A DNA stretch of 64,000 bases from Aliidiomarina taiwanensis. GTDB taxonomy: Bacteria > Pseudomonadota > Gammaproteobacteria > Enterobacterales > Alteromonadaceae. How positions within the stretch are numbered: the first letter of the stretch is position 1; each line of letters begins with the position of its first letter. The notes beneath the pieces are model-generated. The model was not told where the DNA came from and did no database searches. It saw nothing but the letters and a program-made list of their open reading frames with translations. A program made the translations under genes and the position numbers. The DNA is taken from NCBI RefSeq assembly GCF_003987015.1, contig NZ_PIPQ01000001.1, positions 124,001 to 188,000 on the forward strand, written 5' to 3'. Shown in pieces: positions 35,898 to 44,352 of the stretch.

Positions 35898-36821
35898 TTA
35901 CTTTTCTAGTGCTGGCGGTGGGCTGCTTTCCCTTCGTCGCCATTGCTGAATAAGTAGCCCTGTGACAATACACGCCAAGCCGCCAATAGTCGCTAAGCCA
36001 ATGTGCTCGTCGAGTATGACGCTGAGCAACACTAAGGATATAAAAGGCGAAATAAAAATAAGGTTGCTAATGGTTGAGGTATTGGTTGCCAACCGCATGG
36101 CCTTCAGCCAAAACACAAAGGTGATCCCCATTTCGAAAACGCCAACATAAGAAACGGCAACCCACCCTTGCCAAGGAACACTGGGTATACCTTCCAAGAA
36201 AAATGTAGCCACTACGAGTGGGGGCGACGCCAAAAGAAAGCAGAGAAACAAGCTAACGAGCGGGTCGCTTTTATGGCGCGTGTTAAGAATCCAGTAGCTG
36301 GCCCACAAAAAAGTGGACAGTAAGGCTAAGCCAACACCCGTCCAGTTCGTGTCACTAAAGTCACTAAAATTACCTTGTGTGGCAATAAAGAGCACACCTA
36401 AATAGCCTAGCACACACGCTGTCCAGTCGCGCTTTCGAATACGTTGCTTTAAAAATACTGCCGCCATGAGTGTAAGCGCAATGGCCCACGTATAGTTTAA
36501 GGGTTGGGCCTGTGAGGCAGGTAGCCGGGCATAGGCCTCAAACAGCACTAAATAGTACACCATAGGGTTGATAGCCCCGAGCAAAAGAAAGTACCAAGGA
36601 TGTGCCAAGAAGGTTGTGCGGACGCTTTTAAAGCCTTGCTGCCATGCTAACAGGCCACCTAAGACCAAGGCTGAAACCGTGGCGGCTACACTCAGCATTT
36701 GCAGGGGAGTAAAATAGCTTAAGGTAATTTTAAAAGCGGTGGCCACAGTAGACCAGAGCAACACGGCTATTAAAGCAAACCCGATAGCTTTTCGTTCATT
36801 TGTCATTCTTGGCTGTCTCAT
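35898..36821 (-). CDS. EamA/DMT-family transporter
   Basis: A 307-residue inner-membrane protein with ten hydrophobic helices in two EamA repeats. The first includes LPASQAQPLNYTWAI and the second YVGVFEMGITFVFWLKAM, both typical of the drug/metabolite transporter superfamily. ATG at 36821 or at 36806 are both possible starts, with no strong ribosome-binding site. The substrate is unknown. Confidence 0.88.
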   Translation of the reverse strand: MRQPRMTNERKAIGFALIAVLLWSTVATAFKITLSYFTPLQMLSVAATVSALVLGGLLAWQQGFKSVRTTFLAHPWYFLLLGAINPMVYYLVLFEAYARLPASQAQPLNYTWAIALTLMAAVFLKQRIRKRDWTACVLGYLGVLFIATQGNFSDFSDTNWTGVGLALLSTFLWASYWILNTRHKSDPLVSLFLCFLLASPPLVVATFFLEGIPSVPWQGWVAVSYVGVFEMGITFVFWLKAMRLATNTSTISNLIFISPFISLVLLSVILDEHIGLATIGGLACIVTGLLIQQWRRRESSPPPALEK

Positions 36822-36882
36822 GAAGTACGGTGTAAACGGGCTAGAATCATGCCATTTGTGGTGCTTGAACGCCAGAAATAAG

Positions 36883-36912
36883 AAGGCCAGCCTAAGTAGG
36901 CTGGCCCTTTTA
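36883..36912 (-). terminator. intrinsic terminator of the M28 peptidase gene
   Basis: GGCCAGCCT and AGGCTGGCC form a 9-bp stem over a short loop, with a T-rich run (TTCTTATTTCT) on the minus strand after the peptidase stop. Confidence 0.8.
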
Positions 36913-36927
36913 CCAATGCTTTATAGA

Positions 36928-38595
36928 TTACTTGCGCTGGTCTTCACTTTCTAAACGAAGAGCTTCAAACTCATTGCCTTCAGCCCAACGAGGCCAGGCA
37001 CGGCTATTTGCCAGCTCTTCACCTAAGCGATAGAACAGCCAGGTGTCTTGGTGGTTACCACGTAAGTCCCAATTCGGGTCGTATTTGTCTGCCACTTTAT
37101 GGTAGCGGTTTGCAAGAAACTCGCTTGCTTGTGCTTGACCATACTCACGACCTAGCAAAAAGTGGTCAACACCGCCTTTACCGTACAGAACAGGCACGCC
37201 TTTCTTCGCTAAGCTAAAGTGATCAGAGCGATAGAAAATACCAGCTTCTGGGTTTGTTTCAGGCGTTAGGTAACGATTTTGCGCTTCAACATATGGCGCA
37301 AGGTAGTCTTGTATGTCGGAGTTGTTCCAGCCTACAACGACAAAGTCGCGGGTTGGCCCATGGGCATACATCATGTCGATATTAATGCCAGCCACGGTTT
37401 TTTCGAGGGGTAGCAAGGGGTTTTCCGCATACCAAGCCGAGCCCAGCAAACCACGCTCTTCAGCGCCAACAAAGGCAAATACGACAGAACGCTCAGGCTG
37501 TGGGCCTTTCGCGAAGCGTTCAGCTATCGACATAATAGCCGCAGTTCCATTGGCGTTGTCTTGCGCACCGTTAAATATTTCACCGGTTTCTTCATGAACG
37601 CCTAAGTGGTCCCAGTGAGCTGTATAAATAATATGCTCTTCAGGGTATTTAGAGCCTTCGATGTAGCCCACAATGTTGTAGGTGTCGACAAAGGAAAACT
37701 CGTTTTCAATAGAAAGCGATGCGGTGGTTTCCAGTGAAACAGGTGCAAAGTTGTCAGAAAGTGCCAACGCATGCGCTTCTTCAAGGGTGAGCCCCACGTT
37801 TTGGAACAAGGCGTTCGCAGCGTCCCCTGTCATCCAGCCTTCAACTGGTACCAGGTGCATATTATTGTTGTCGGTTTTCATGGTGAACTTTGCAGGTGAG
37901 CCACCTGCAACCACGCCCCAGCCATAACCTGCAGGACCCGTTTCATGAATAATAATGGCGGCAGTTGCGCCTTGGCGTGCAGCTTCTTCGTACTTGTAGG
38001 TCCAGCGGCCATAGTACGTCATAGCATTGCCGTTAAAGAGGCTTTCGTCTTGTGTGGCATAGCCTGGGTCGTTCACAAACATCACCACAGTTTTGCCTTC
38101 AACGTCGAGGCCTTCGTAGTCGTTCCACCCAAACTCAGGGGCAACAATGCCGTAGCCCACAAAGACCATTTCGCTGTTTTGTACGTCCACGTGGTCGACC
38201 ATGCGCTTGGTCCATGCGGTCATGTCTGTGCCGTATTCAAAGGTACTGGTTTCACCATTATGCTGTAGCGACATATTGGTGACCTTTGTCGGGTTAATAC
38301 GCACTAAAGGAACCGTTTGCGTATAGCGGTCGTTGGTGAACGACTTAATACCCAAGCTTTGCATGTGGTCGGCAATGTAGTTAATGGTGAGTTCTTCACC
38401 TTTAGTGCCTGGCGCCCGGCCTTCAAACTCGTCGGAAGACAATGTTTCTAAGTGCTGGCGGAATGAATCATCAAAGTTGTAGTCGACAATGCCATCTGCA
38501 TCAACTTGTGGTGCGGTTGTGCTGCTTGGCTCTTCAGCTGGGCTACAGGCCACGGCTAAAGCAATTGCCGATGCGCCTAAAAGTATGTGTCGCAT
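36928..38595 (-). CDS. lipoprotein M28-family metallopeptidase with PA domain
   Basis: A 555-residue exported aminopeptidase-like enzyme with two catalytic zincs. The lipobox LAVAC gives acylated Cys17. The PA-type insert occupies roughly 130-290. The M28 ligands appear in order: His in TAHWDHLG, Asp in GAQDNANGT, the catalytic Glu pair in GAEERGLLGS, Asp in GINIDMM, and His in YRSDHFSLAKKGVP. It likely degrades peptides at the outer membrane or periplasm. Monocistronic with a terminator. Confidence 0.92.
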   Translation of the reverse strand: MRHILLGASAIALAVACSPAEEPSSTTAPQVDADGIVDYNFDDSFRQHLETLSSDEFEGRAPGTKGEELTINYIADHMQSLGIKSFTNDRYTQTVPLVRINPTKVTNMSLQHNGETSTFEYGTDMTAWTKRMVDHVDVQNSEMVFVGYGIVAPEFGWNDYEGLDVEGKTVVMFVNDPGYATQDESLFNGNAMTYYGRWTYKYEEAARQGATAAIIIHETGPAGYGWGVVAGGSPAKFTMKTDNNNMHLVPVEGWMTGDAANALFQNVGLTLEEAHALALSDNFAPVSLETTASLSIENEFSFVDTYNIVGYIEGSKYPEEHIIYTAHWDHLGVHEETGEIFNGAQDNANGTAAIMSIAERFAKGPQPERSVVFAFVGAEERGLLGSAWYAENPLLPLEKTVAGINIDMMYAHGPTRDFVVVGWNNSDIQDYLAPYVEAQNRYLTPETNPEAGIFYRSDHFSLAKKGVPVLYGKGGVDHFLLGREYGQAQASEFLANRYHKVADKYDPNWDLRGNHQDTWLFYRLGEELANSRAWPRWAEGNEFEALRLESEDQRK

Positions 38596-38709
38596 CTAGT
38601 GTGCCTCTTCTTGTTGTTGAACGTGCTGTTGGTTATTCGGTAGAAACCTTAAGGTTTCCGATAATAGCGAAATGCTTTGCTGAAGTCAGTATGTGTCCTT
38701 CGCTGTTTA

Positions 38710-39624
38710 TTAACTTAGGGTATTTACAGGTAATAACGAAGCCACAACCTCGGCCACGTGCCGGAAAGTTTGTCGGCGCGTAGTGGTTGGGCGGAACACT
38801 AAGCCAATTTCCCGATAGGCGGCGTCACCTGCTGGCGCCATACTAGCTAAATTACAGTTGTTTAAAATACCTTGGTCTATTGCCATTTGCGGCATAAAGG
38901 TAGCGCCTTCAAGGGACTCGGCCATTTGCACCAAACTGTGAATGCTGGCTGCCGTAAATGGGTTTACTTTCTTCGTATTGCCAAGCTTACAGGCTGTCAC
39001 TGCATGACCGCTTAAGCAGTGCTCCTGCTCCAGCAAGAAAATACTATTGTTGGGCAGGGCTTCGTAGTCAATAGGTTTGTTGTGGTGGGTCATTAAGTTG
39101 GGGTGGTAGACAAACTTAAAAGGGTCGCGGCCTAACACCCATTGCTGGTTGCCTTGTAAATCAACAGGCAAAGCTAGAATAAGTACGTCTAAGTCACCGT
39201 CGCGCAAGTAATTTAAGAGTTGTTCTGTGGTGTCCTCACGAATTTTTAGCTTCAAGTCTGGGTATTGAGCCCGTAAAGCATGGGCGAGTGGACCGAGCAA
39301 GAAAGGACCTATGGTGGGAATACAACCAAGACGTAAAGGGCCTTCCATAGGGTTTCCTTTGCTTTTTGCGTACAACAACAATTCTTCCGTGTCGTTAATA
39401 ATGCTGCGCGCCCGTTGCACTATTTCTTCACCCATAGCGGTAAACAAGAACGACTTATGGTCACGCTCAATTAACTGACAACTGAGCTGGTCTTCAAGGT
39501 TTTGAATACCACTGCTTAAAGTCGACTGACTGACAAAGCAGGCTTGGGCTGCTCGGTTGAAATTTTTGTGCTGATGCAATGCCAACAAATAGGTCAGGTT
39601 CTTTAAGCTAGGTAATTTATTCAT
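38710..39624 (-). CDS. oxyR: hydrogen-peroxide sensor OxyR (LysR family)
   Basis: A 304-residue LysR-type regulator with an N-terminal winged helix (FNRAAQACFVSQSTLSSGIQ). The redox pair Cys203 and Cys212 in EQEHCLSGHAVTACK keeps the nine-residue spacing of E. coli Cys199 and Cys208. It is divergent from ahpC, and a site matching the extended OxyR motif lies in the gap. Oxidised OxyR would activate ahpC-ahpD and, from its position 22 bp from the oxyR start, could repress its own gene. Confidence 0.94.
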   Translation of the reverse strand: MNKLPSLKNLTYLLALHQHKNFNRAAQACFVSQSTLSSGIQNLEDQLSCQLIERDHKSFLFTAMGEEIVQRARSIINDTEELLLYAKSKGNPMEGPLRLGCIPTIGPFLLGPLAHALRAQYPDLKLKIREDTTEQLLNYLRDGDLDVLILALPVDLQGNQQWVLGRDPFKFVYHPNLMTHHNKPIDYEALPNNSIFLLEQEHCLSGHAVTACKLGNTKKVNPFTAASIHSLVQMAESLEGATFMPQMAIDQGILNNCNLASMAPAGDAAYREIGLVFRPTTTRRQTFRHVAEVVASLLPVNTLS

Positions 39625-39645
39625 AGCGCCTCTGGTAATCGGTTA

Positions 39646-39682
39646 ATCGAAACATTCGATGAGTATAATAGGTTTTATCCGT
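39646..39682 (+). promoter_or_regulatory. OxyR binding site in the oxyR-ahpC gap
   Basis: Four tetranucleotides spaced by exactly seven bases are present: ATCG, CGAT, ATAG and CCGT. This fits the E. coli OxyR pattern ATAG-N7-CTAT-N7-ATAG-N7-CTAT with changes in three elements. The first half is a perfect palindrome around ACA. Confidence 0.7.
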
Positions 39683-39711
39683 TTTCGCCTATCAAAACCT
39701 TTCGTTATTAT
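39683..39711 (+). promoter_or_regulatory. ahpC promoter
   Basis: A weak -35 (TTTCGC, 39683-39688) directly abuts the OxyR site and lies 17 bp from a -10 TATTAT (39706-39711). A poor -35 next to an activator site is typical of OxyR-dependent promoters. Confidence 0.6.
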
Positions 39712-39771
39712 GCTTCCACGCTCTTAGCACAAGAGCTAAGACAAACAACTTACACATTGGAGAAATTATTT

Positions 39772-40320
39772 ATGTTAACGATTGGCGATACATTACCAAA
39801 CTTTTCTGTAGTTGCTGCAAAGCCAGGCTTTAATTTACCAGAAGAAAATGGCGAAAGCGCATTTGAAACCATTACCCAAGACAGCTTTGAAGGTAAATGG
39901 AAAGTTATTTTCTTTTACCCGAAAGATTTTACCTTTGTTTGCCCAACAGAAATAGTTGAATTTGCCAAACTGAACGAAGACTTCGCTGACCGCGACGCGG
40001 TGGTGATGGGTGGAAGCACAGACAACGAATTCGTGAAGCTAGCATGGCGCCGTGAACACCCAGACATGAAAGGCTTAAGCCAGTACTCATTCGCCGACTC
40101 TGCCGGTGAGTTAGTAGACGGCCTTGGTATTCGCGATAAAGCTGAAAACGTAGCATTGCGTGCCACCTTCATTGTCGACCCACACAATGTTATTCAGCAC
40201 GTTTCTGTAAACGCGTTAAACGTAGGCCGTAACCCTGCAGAAATACTGCGCATTTTAGATGGCCTACAAACAGACGAACTATGCCCATGTAACCGTCCAA
40301 TCGGTGGCGAAACTCTATAA
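39772..40320 (+). CDS. ahpC: alkyl hydroperoxide reductase / peroxiredoxin
   Basis: A 182-residue peroxiredoxin that reduces H2O2 and organic peroxides. The peroxidatic Cys57 lies in FTFVCPTEI. The C-terminal Cys171 and Cys173 in ELCPCNRP mark the Mycobacterium-type AhpC with an extra Cys. The start is ATG at 39772 (MLTIGDTLPNF) behind GGAG; the upstream TTG belongs to the leader. It is 11 bp before ahpD, its usual reductant in this subtype, in contrast to the AhpF partner of E. coli. Confidence 0.95.
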   Translation: MLTIGDTLPNFSVVAAKPGFNLPEENGESAFETITQDSFEGKWKVIFFYPKDFTFVCPTEIVEFAKLNEDFADRDAVVMGGSTDNEFVKLAWRREHPDMKGLSQYSFADSAGELVDGLGIRDKAENVALRATFIVDPHNVIQHVSVNALNVGRNPAEILRILDGLQTDELCPCNRPIGGETL

Positions 40321-40331
40321 GGAGAGCGTAC

Positions 40332-40862
40332 ATGTTGAACGATTTTAAACAGTTGCTTGGTGAGCACGGAAAAGACACAAAGCTAAACCTGTCAAACTTG
40401 TTTGCTAACGTTGACACATCAGGCTTAACGCCAGTTCAGTTTTATGGAACTGCCTTGTCATTAGCGTATAGCCTTGAGCATAAAACGCTGATTGAAGCGG
40501 TTGAGAGTGAAGCGAAAGAGCATGTAGAAGAAAATGTATTCGCAGCTGCAAAGCTCGCTGCAACCTTAATGGCTATGAATAACATTTACTACCGTTTTGT
40601 GCACTTAAGCTCCGACAAACAGTTTGCAAAACTGCCGGCAGGTTTGCGTATGAATGGCATGGCAAACCCAGGCGTTGAAAAGGTAGACTTTGAACTTTAT
40701 TCTCTTGCGGTTTCAGCGTTGAACGGGTGTGGCCTCTGCATTGACTCGCACGTGAGTGTTTTGGTGAAAAGCCAAATGTCGGCCACGGCCATTCAAGCGG
40801 CTATCAAGCTAGCAGCTGTATTGAACGCAGCAAAAACTGCGTATGTTTTAGAACAAGCGTAA
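40332..40862 (+). CDS. ahpD: alkylhydroperoxidase AhpD
   Basis: A 176-residue all-helical reductase and peroxidase. The catalytic CXXC pair Cys133 and Cys136 with His140 appears in NGCGLCIDSH, preceded by the GMANPG segment. AhpD recharges AhpC through lipoyl or thioredoxin-like donors. An AAGGAG site precedes the ATG. Last gene of the OxyR-controlled operon, followed by a strong terminator. Confidence 0.94.
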   Translation: MLNDFKQLLGEHGKDTKLNLSNLFANVDTSGLTPVQFYGTALSLAYSLEHKTLIEAVESEAKEHVEENVFAAAKLAATLMAMNNIYYRFVHLSSDKQFAKLPAGLRMNGMANPGVEKVDFELYSLAVSALNGCGLCIDSHVSVLVKSQMSATAIQAAIKLAAVLNAAKTAYVLEQA

Positions 40863-40888
40863 GTGATTCAATAAGCGCATGTTTCACA

Positions 40889-40920
40889 AGAGCCCACCTT
40901 TTCTAAGGTGGGCTTTTTTT
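40889..40920 (+). terminator. intrinsic terminator of ahpCD
   Basis: AGCCCACCTT and AAGGTGGGCT pair perfectly over TTCT and are followed by seven T. It ends the operon before uppP. Confidence 0.95.
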
Positions 40921-40990
40921 GTGTTCATATGGTGCTGCCCGAACGAACAAAGCTATGGTAGAATCGTGGCCTTATAGGCACCTTCATATT

Positions 40991-41803
40991 ATGGCGTTTA
41001 AAACAATGGACTATATAACCGCAATTATTTTGGCGTTGGTACAGGGGTTAACGGAATTCTTGCCCGTATCGAGCCAGGCTCACTTGGTATTAGCAGGTGA
41101 GTGGTTTGGCGAAGTCTACCAAGGCTTAGATGTTGACGTTATTCTGCATGCGGGCTCGCTAGTTGCTGTTATTTATTACTTTAGAAATGAAATAGCCGCC
41201 ATGTTGCGAGACTGGTTTGGCTCGTTGGCGGGGCAAGGTGCCACCAAAGACTCGAAGTTAGGCTGGTGGGTTATTATAGGTACCGTTCCCGCTGGTGTGC
41301 TCGGCATTATTTTAAAAGATCTTGCTGAAAATGAGTTTCGCGGGCTCTGGGTTATGGGCACATCCCTCATCGTGTTCGGGATTTTGCTTGGCCTGGCCGA
41401 CTGGAAGGGACGAGGCCAGCGCGATGAATACTCGCTCACGCTGAAAGACGTACTTATTATAGGGTTTGCGCAAGCCGTGGCGCTGGTTCCTGGAACCTCC
41501 CGCTCGGGCATTACCATGACAGCAGCCTTATTCCTTGGCATGTCACGAGAAGCCGCAGCACGCTTTTCATTTTTGCTGTCTATTCCTATTATTGCAGCAG
41601 CTAGCCTGTTATATACAGTGGAGCTGGTCAAAACAGGGACAACTTCAGGTTGGGGACAGCTTGCCGTGGGCTTTTTGGTGTCGGCGGTTAGCACTTATGC
41701 GTGTATTCATTACTTCCTGGCACTAATAAAACGTATAGGAATGCAGCCTTTTGTATTGTATAGAGTGCTGTTGGGTGCGTTAATATTATCTATTATTTGG
41801 TAA
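40991..41803 (+). CDS. uppP: undecaprenyl-diphosphate phosphatase (BacA/UppP)
   Basis: An integral membrane phosphatase of about 270 residues that recycles undecaprenyl pyrophosphate for peptidoglycan and O-antigen assembly. Family motifs are GLTEFLPVSSQAHL near the N-terminus and PGTSRSGITM in the middle. ATGs at 40991 and 41006 are both possible; neither has a strong site and the longer form is given. It is 7 bp before apbE. Confidence 0.93.
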   Translation: MAFKTMDYITAIILALVQGLTEFLPVSSQAHLVLAGEWFGEVYQGLDVDVILHAGSLVAVIYYFRNEIAAMLRDWFGSLAGQGATKDSKLGWWVIIGTVPAGVLGIILKDLAENEFRGLWVMGTSLIVFGILLGLADWKGRGQRDEYSLTLKDVLIIGFAQAVALVPGTSRSGITMTAALFLGMSREAAARFSFLLSIPIIAAASLLYTVELVKTGTTSGWGQLAVGFLVSAVSTYACIHYFLALIKRIGMQPFVLYRVLLGALILSIIW

Positions 41804-41810
41804 GTTAATT

Positions 41811-42860
41811 ATGAATTTAAACCGAAACATTATTGCTGCGCTGCTTGTCTTATTTGCAGTTGCTTTCTTGGCAGGGTGTCAACGCGGGCCGGCTCAACCT
41901 GAGGTGTTGCGTGGCAATATTTTCGGTACTTTCTATGAAGTGAGCATTAGCGGTGAAGAAAGCTTTGACCGCGACCAAATACAAGCTGGTGTGTTAGAGG
42001 TGCTCAACGAAGTGGACAGGCAAATGTCCACCTACCGCGAAAACTCCGTTTTGAACAAGCTGAATATGGCAGCAGTTGGCGAGCCCGTACAGGTACCCAG
42101 TGAGCTATTTTACGTGCTTCAAACGGCACAACACATTTCACAACGTAGCCATGGTGCCTTTGACACAACCGTGGGTGGGCTGGTGAACTTATGGGGGTTT
42201 GGACCAGAAGGCCGGGTCACCCATGTACCGGACATTGACGAGTTAGCAACCCGCTTGCAGCAAGTGGGCTACCGTTTTGTAGTGCTAGACGAAGCACAGC
42301 AAACAGTAACACGTGTGTCGGATGTGTTTATCGACTTGTCAGGCATTGCGAAAGGTTTTGCCGCAGACCAGGTGGCTGATTATTTGCACGAACAAGGGTT
42401 ACGGCACTTTTTGGTGAACCTAGGCGGTGACTTAAAAGCTTCTGGTATGCGGAATGGTGAACGGCCATGGCGTGTTGGCATTGAAGTGCCAACGGATAAG
42501 CAGCGAATAGCCCAACATATTATGCCAGTGAGTAATACCGCCTTGTTAGGCTCGGGCGACTATCGGAATTACTTTGAAGAAGACGGCATACGGTATTCTC
42601 ACACTATCAACCCGACAACGGGACACCCCATTCGACACCGTTTAGCGGCCGTTCATGTGGTGATGCCAAGCGCAACGGAAGCCGACGCTTGGGCCACAGC
42701 CTTTATGGTATTGGGTGAAGAGGCTGGCGTTGAGTTAGCAAATAAAGAAGAAATAGCAGCAATTTTTGTTTACCGGAATAATGGCGAGTTTCAGTCGATT
42801 ATGACGCGTGCATTTCAGCGTGAATATGCCGACAGCTTGGTTGTTCCAACGGTGCACTAG
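41811..42860 (+). CDS. apbE: FAD:protein FMN transferase (ApbE), lipoprotein
   Basis: A 349-residue lipoprotein with lipobox FLAGC (Cys23). ApbE attaches FMN covalently to threonines in partners such as NqrB/NqrC and RnfD/RnfG. Family blocks visible are MSTYRENSVLNKLN, FDTTVGGLVNLWGFG, DLSGIAKGFAAD, FLVNLGGDL and SHTINPTTGHPI. The C-terminal Glu/Asp and Thr sites are intact, so it should be active. Partner genes are not in the window. Confidence 0.95.
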   Translation: MNLNRNIIAALLVLFAVAFLAGCQRGPAQPEVLRGNIFGTFYEVSISGEESFDRDQIQAGVLEVLNEVDRQMSTYRENSVLNKLNMAAVGEPVQVPSELFYVLQTAQHISQRSHGAFDTTVGGLVNLWGFGPEGRVTHVPDIDELATRLQQVGYRFVVLDEAQQTVTRVSDVFIDLSGIAKGFAADQVADYLHEQGLRHFLVNLGGDLKASGMRNGERPWRVGIEVPTDKQRIAQHIMPVSNTALLGSGDYRNYFEEDGIRYSHTINPTTGHPIRHRLAAVHVVMPSATEADAWATAFMVLGEEAGVELANKEEIAAIFVYRNNGEFQSIMTRAFQREYADSLVVPTVH

Positions 42861-42901
42861 GTGTTGCATGGTGTAAATAACATGGCAGAGGGGACAAAGT
42901 C

Positions 42902-44260
42902 ATGACCATAGAAACACAAGAATATTTGATCGATATAGTTGAGCAAGGTAACGAAAAAGCCTTACGTACCACGTTAGCCAGTATGGCCTCTGCTGATATT
43001 GCTGAATATATCGATGAGAACTTCGAAGTGTATGGTGCAATGGCGCTCATGGAAAAAATGAGCGCAGAGCAACAAGCAGCCGTATTTGGTTACCTACGGC
43101 CAAACAATCAGCAAGAGCTGGCGCGACACATGGAAGTAGGAATGTTGGCCAAGCTGTTTCGCGATATGTCGTCGGACGAACGGGCCGACGTATACGCCAT
43201 GCTGAATGTAAAGTTACAAGACGCCCTGATGCGCCGCATGGCGAAAACAGAACGCGACGACTTGCTCATGCTAGCCAGCTATGAAGAAGGCTTAGTAGGC
43301 TCGGTCATGACATCGGGCTATGCTTCTATTCCACTGGGCGTCACGGTGGAAACGGCCTTGTATCGGCTGCGCCAAAGTGCGCCGGAAAAAGAAACTATCT
43401 ACCAAACCTATGTGGTGGATAAAGAACATAAGCTGCACGGTGTGGTGTCGCTGCGCGACCTTATTACTGCTTCTCCCGACGACATTATCGACGACATTAT
43501 GGTACGCGACGTATTGACTGTGTCGCCAGATATGCCCCAGTCGGAAGCAGCACGAATTATTAGCCGCTACGACCTGATAGCCATTCCTGTGATCGACAAA
43601 GACCGCTTACTGGTGGGCATGGTTACTTTCGATGACGCCATGGACGTTGTTGAAGAAGAAGACACAGACACCATGCACCGCTCGGCAACGGTTGGAAAAA
43701 TTGAAGGTGGCTTTAAAGACGCAAGCCCCTTCACTATTTACCGTAGTCGTGTGAACTGGTTGGTACTCTTAGTTTTTGCGAATATTTTTTCAGGCGCGGG
43801 AATTGCCCATTTTGAAGAGACCATTAAAGCCTATGGTGCTTTGTTGTTCTTCCTGCCTTTGCTCATAGCCTCCGGTGGTAATACCGGAGCCCAGGCGGCC
43901 ACCCTTATTGTGCGGGGTATCGCAACAGGGGACGTATTCAAAAGTGACTGGCCGCGCATGCTAGCTAAAGAGCTGCTGGTGTCCGTTGCCCTTGGTGTCA
44001 CTATGGCCATTTCGATTGGTGTTATTGGCTATTGGCGGGCGGGCCCAGATATTATTTTGGTGGTGGCTCTGAGCATGCTGTGCATTGTTCTGGTCGGTAG
44101 TTTAATTGGTGTGCTGCTGCCTTTTGTATTGAATCGGTTTGGCTGGGACCCAGCTACCGCAAGCTCGCCATTAGTTACCACCATAGCGGATACCTCAGGA
44201 GTACTCATTTATTTTGGTATCGCTTCGGCTATCCTCGACTTCAGCGTTGTGCCAGGCTAA
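42902..44260 (+). CDS. mgtE: magnesium transporter MgtE
   Basis: A 452-residue Mg2+ channel. The N-terminal helical domain (about 1-130) includes DMSSDERADVYAML. A CBS pair spans about 130-255 (TVETALYRLRQ and LTVSPDMPQSEAARI). Five membrane helices follow with the pore motif ASGGNTGAQAATLIVRG. Magnesium sensing by the N and CBS domains gates the pore. It ends at an inverted repeat that may be a terminator. Confidence 0.95.
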   Translation: MTIETQEYLIDIVEQGNEKALRTTLASMASADIAEYIDENFEVYGAMALMEKMSAEQQAAVFGYLRPNNQQELARHMEVGMLAKLFRDMSSDERADVYAMLNVKLQDALMRRMAKTERDDLLMLASYEEGLVGSVMTSGYASIPLGVTVETALYRLRQSAPEKETIYQTYVVDKEHKLHGVVSLRDLITASPDDIIDDIMVRDVLTVSPDMPQSEAARIISRYDLIAIPVIDKDRLLVGMVTFDDAMDVVEEEDTDTMHRSATVGKIEGGFKDASPFTIYRSRVNWLVLLVFANIFSGAGIAHFEETIKAYGALLFFLPLLIASGGNTGAQAATLIVRGIATGDVFKSDWPRMLAKELLVSVALGVTMAISIGVIGYWRAGPDIILVVALSMLCIVLVGSLIGVLLPFVLNRFGWDPATASSPLVTTIADTSGVLIYFGIASAILDFSVVPG

Positions 44261-44271
44261 CGCTTCCAAGC

Positions 44272-44314
44272 GGCTACAAAAAGAGAAAGTTTGCCCCTTT
44301 CCCTTTTTGTAGCC
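44272..44314 (+). terminator. possible terminator after mgtE
   Basis: GGCTACAAAAAG and CTTTTTGTAGCC make a perfect 12-bp stem over a 19-base loop just after the mgtE stop. No T-tract follows the stem. Confidence 0.55.
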
Positions 44315-44352
44315 TAGGCTTCTAGTACATGCACTCAACAACAGGAGAGCAC

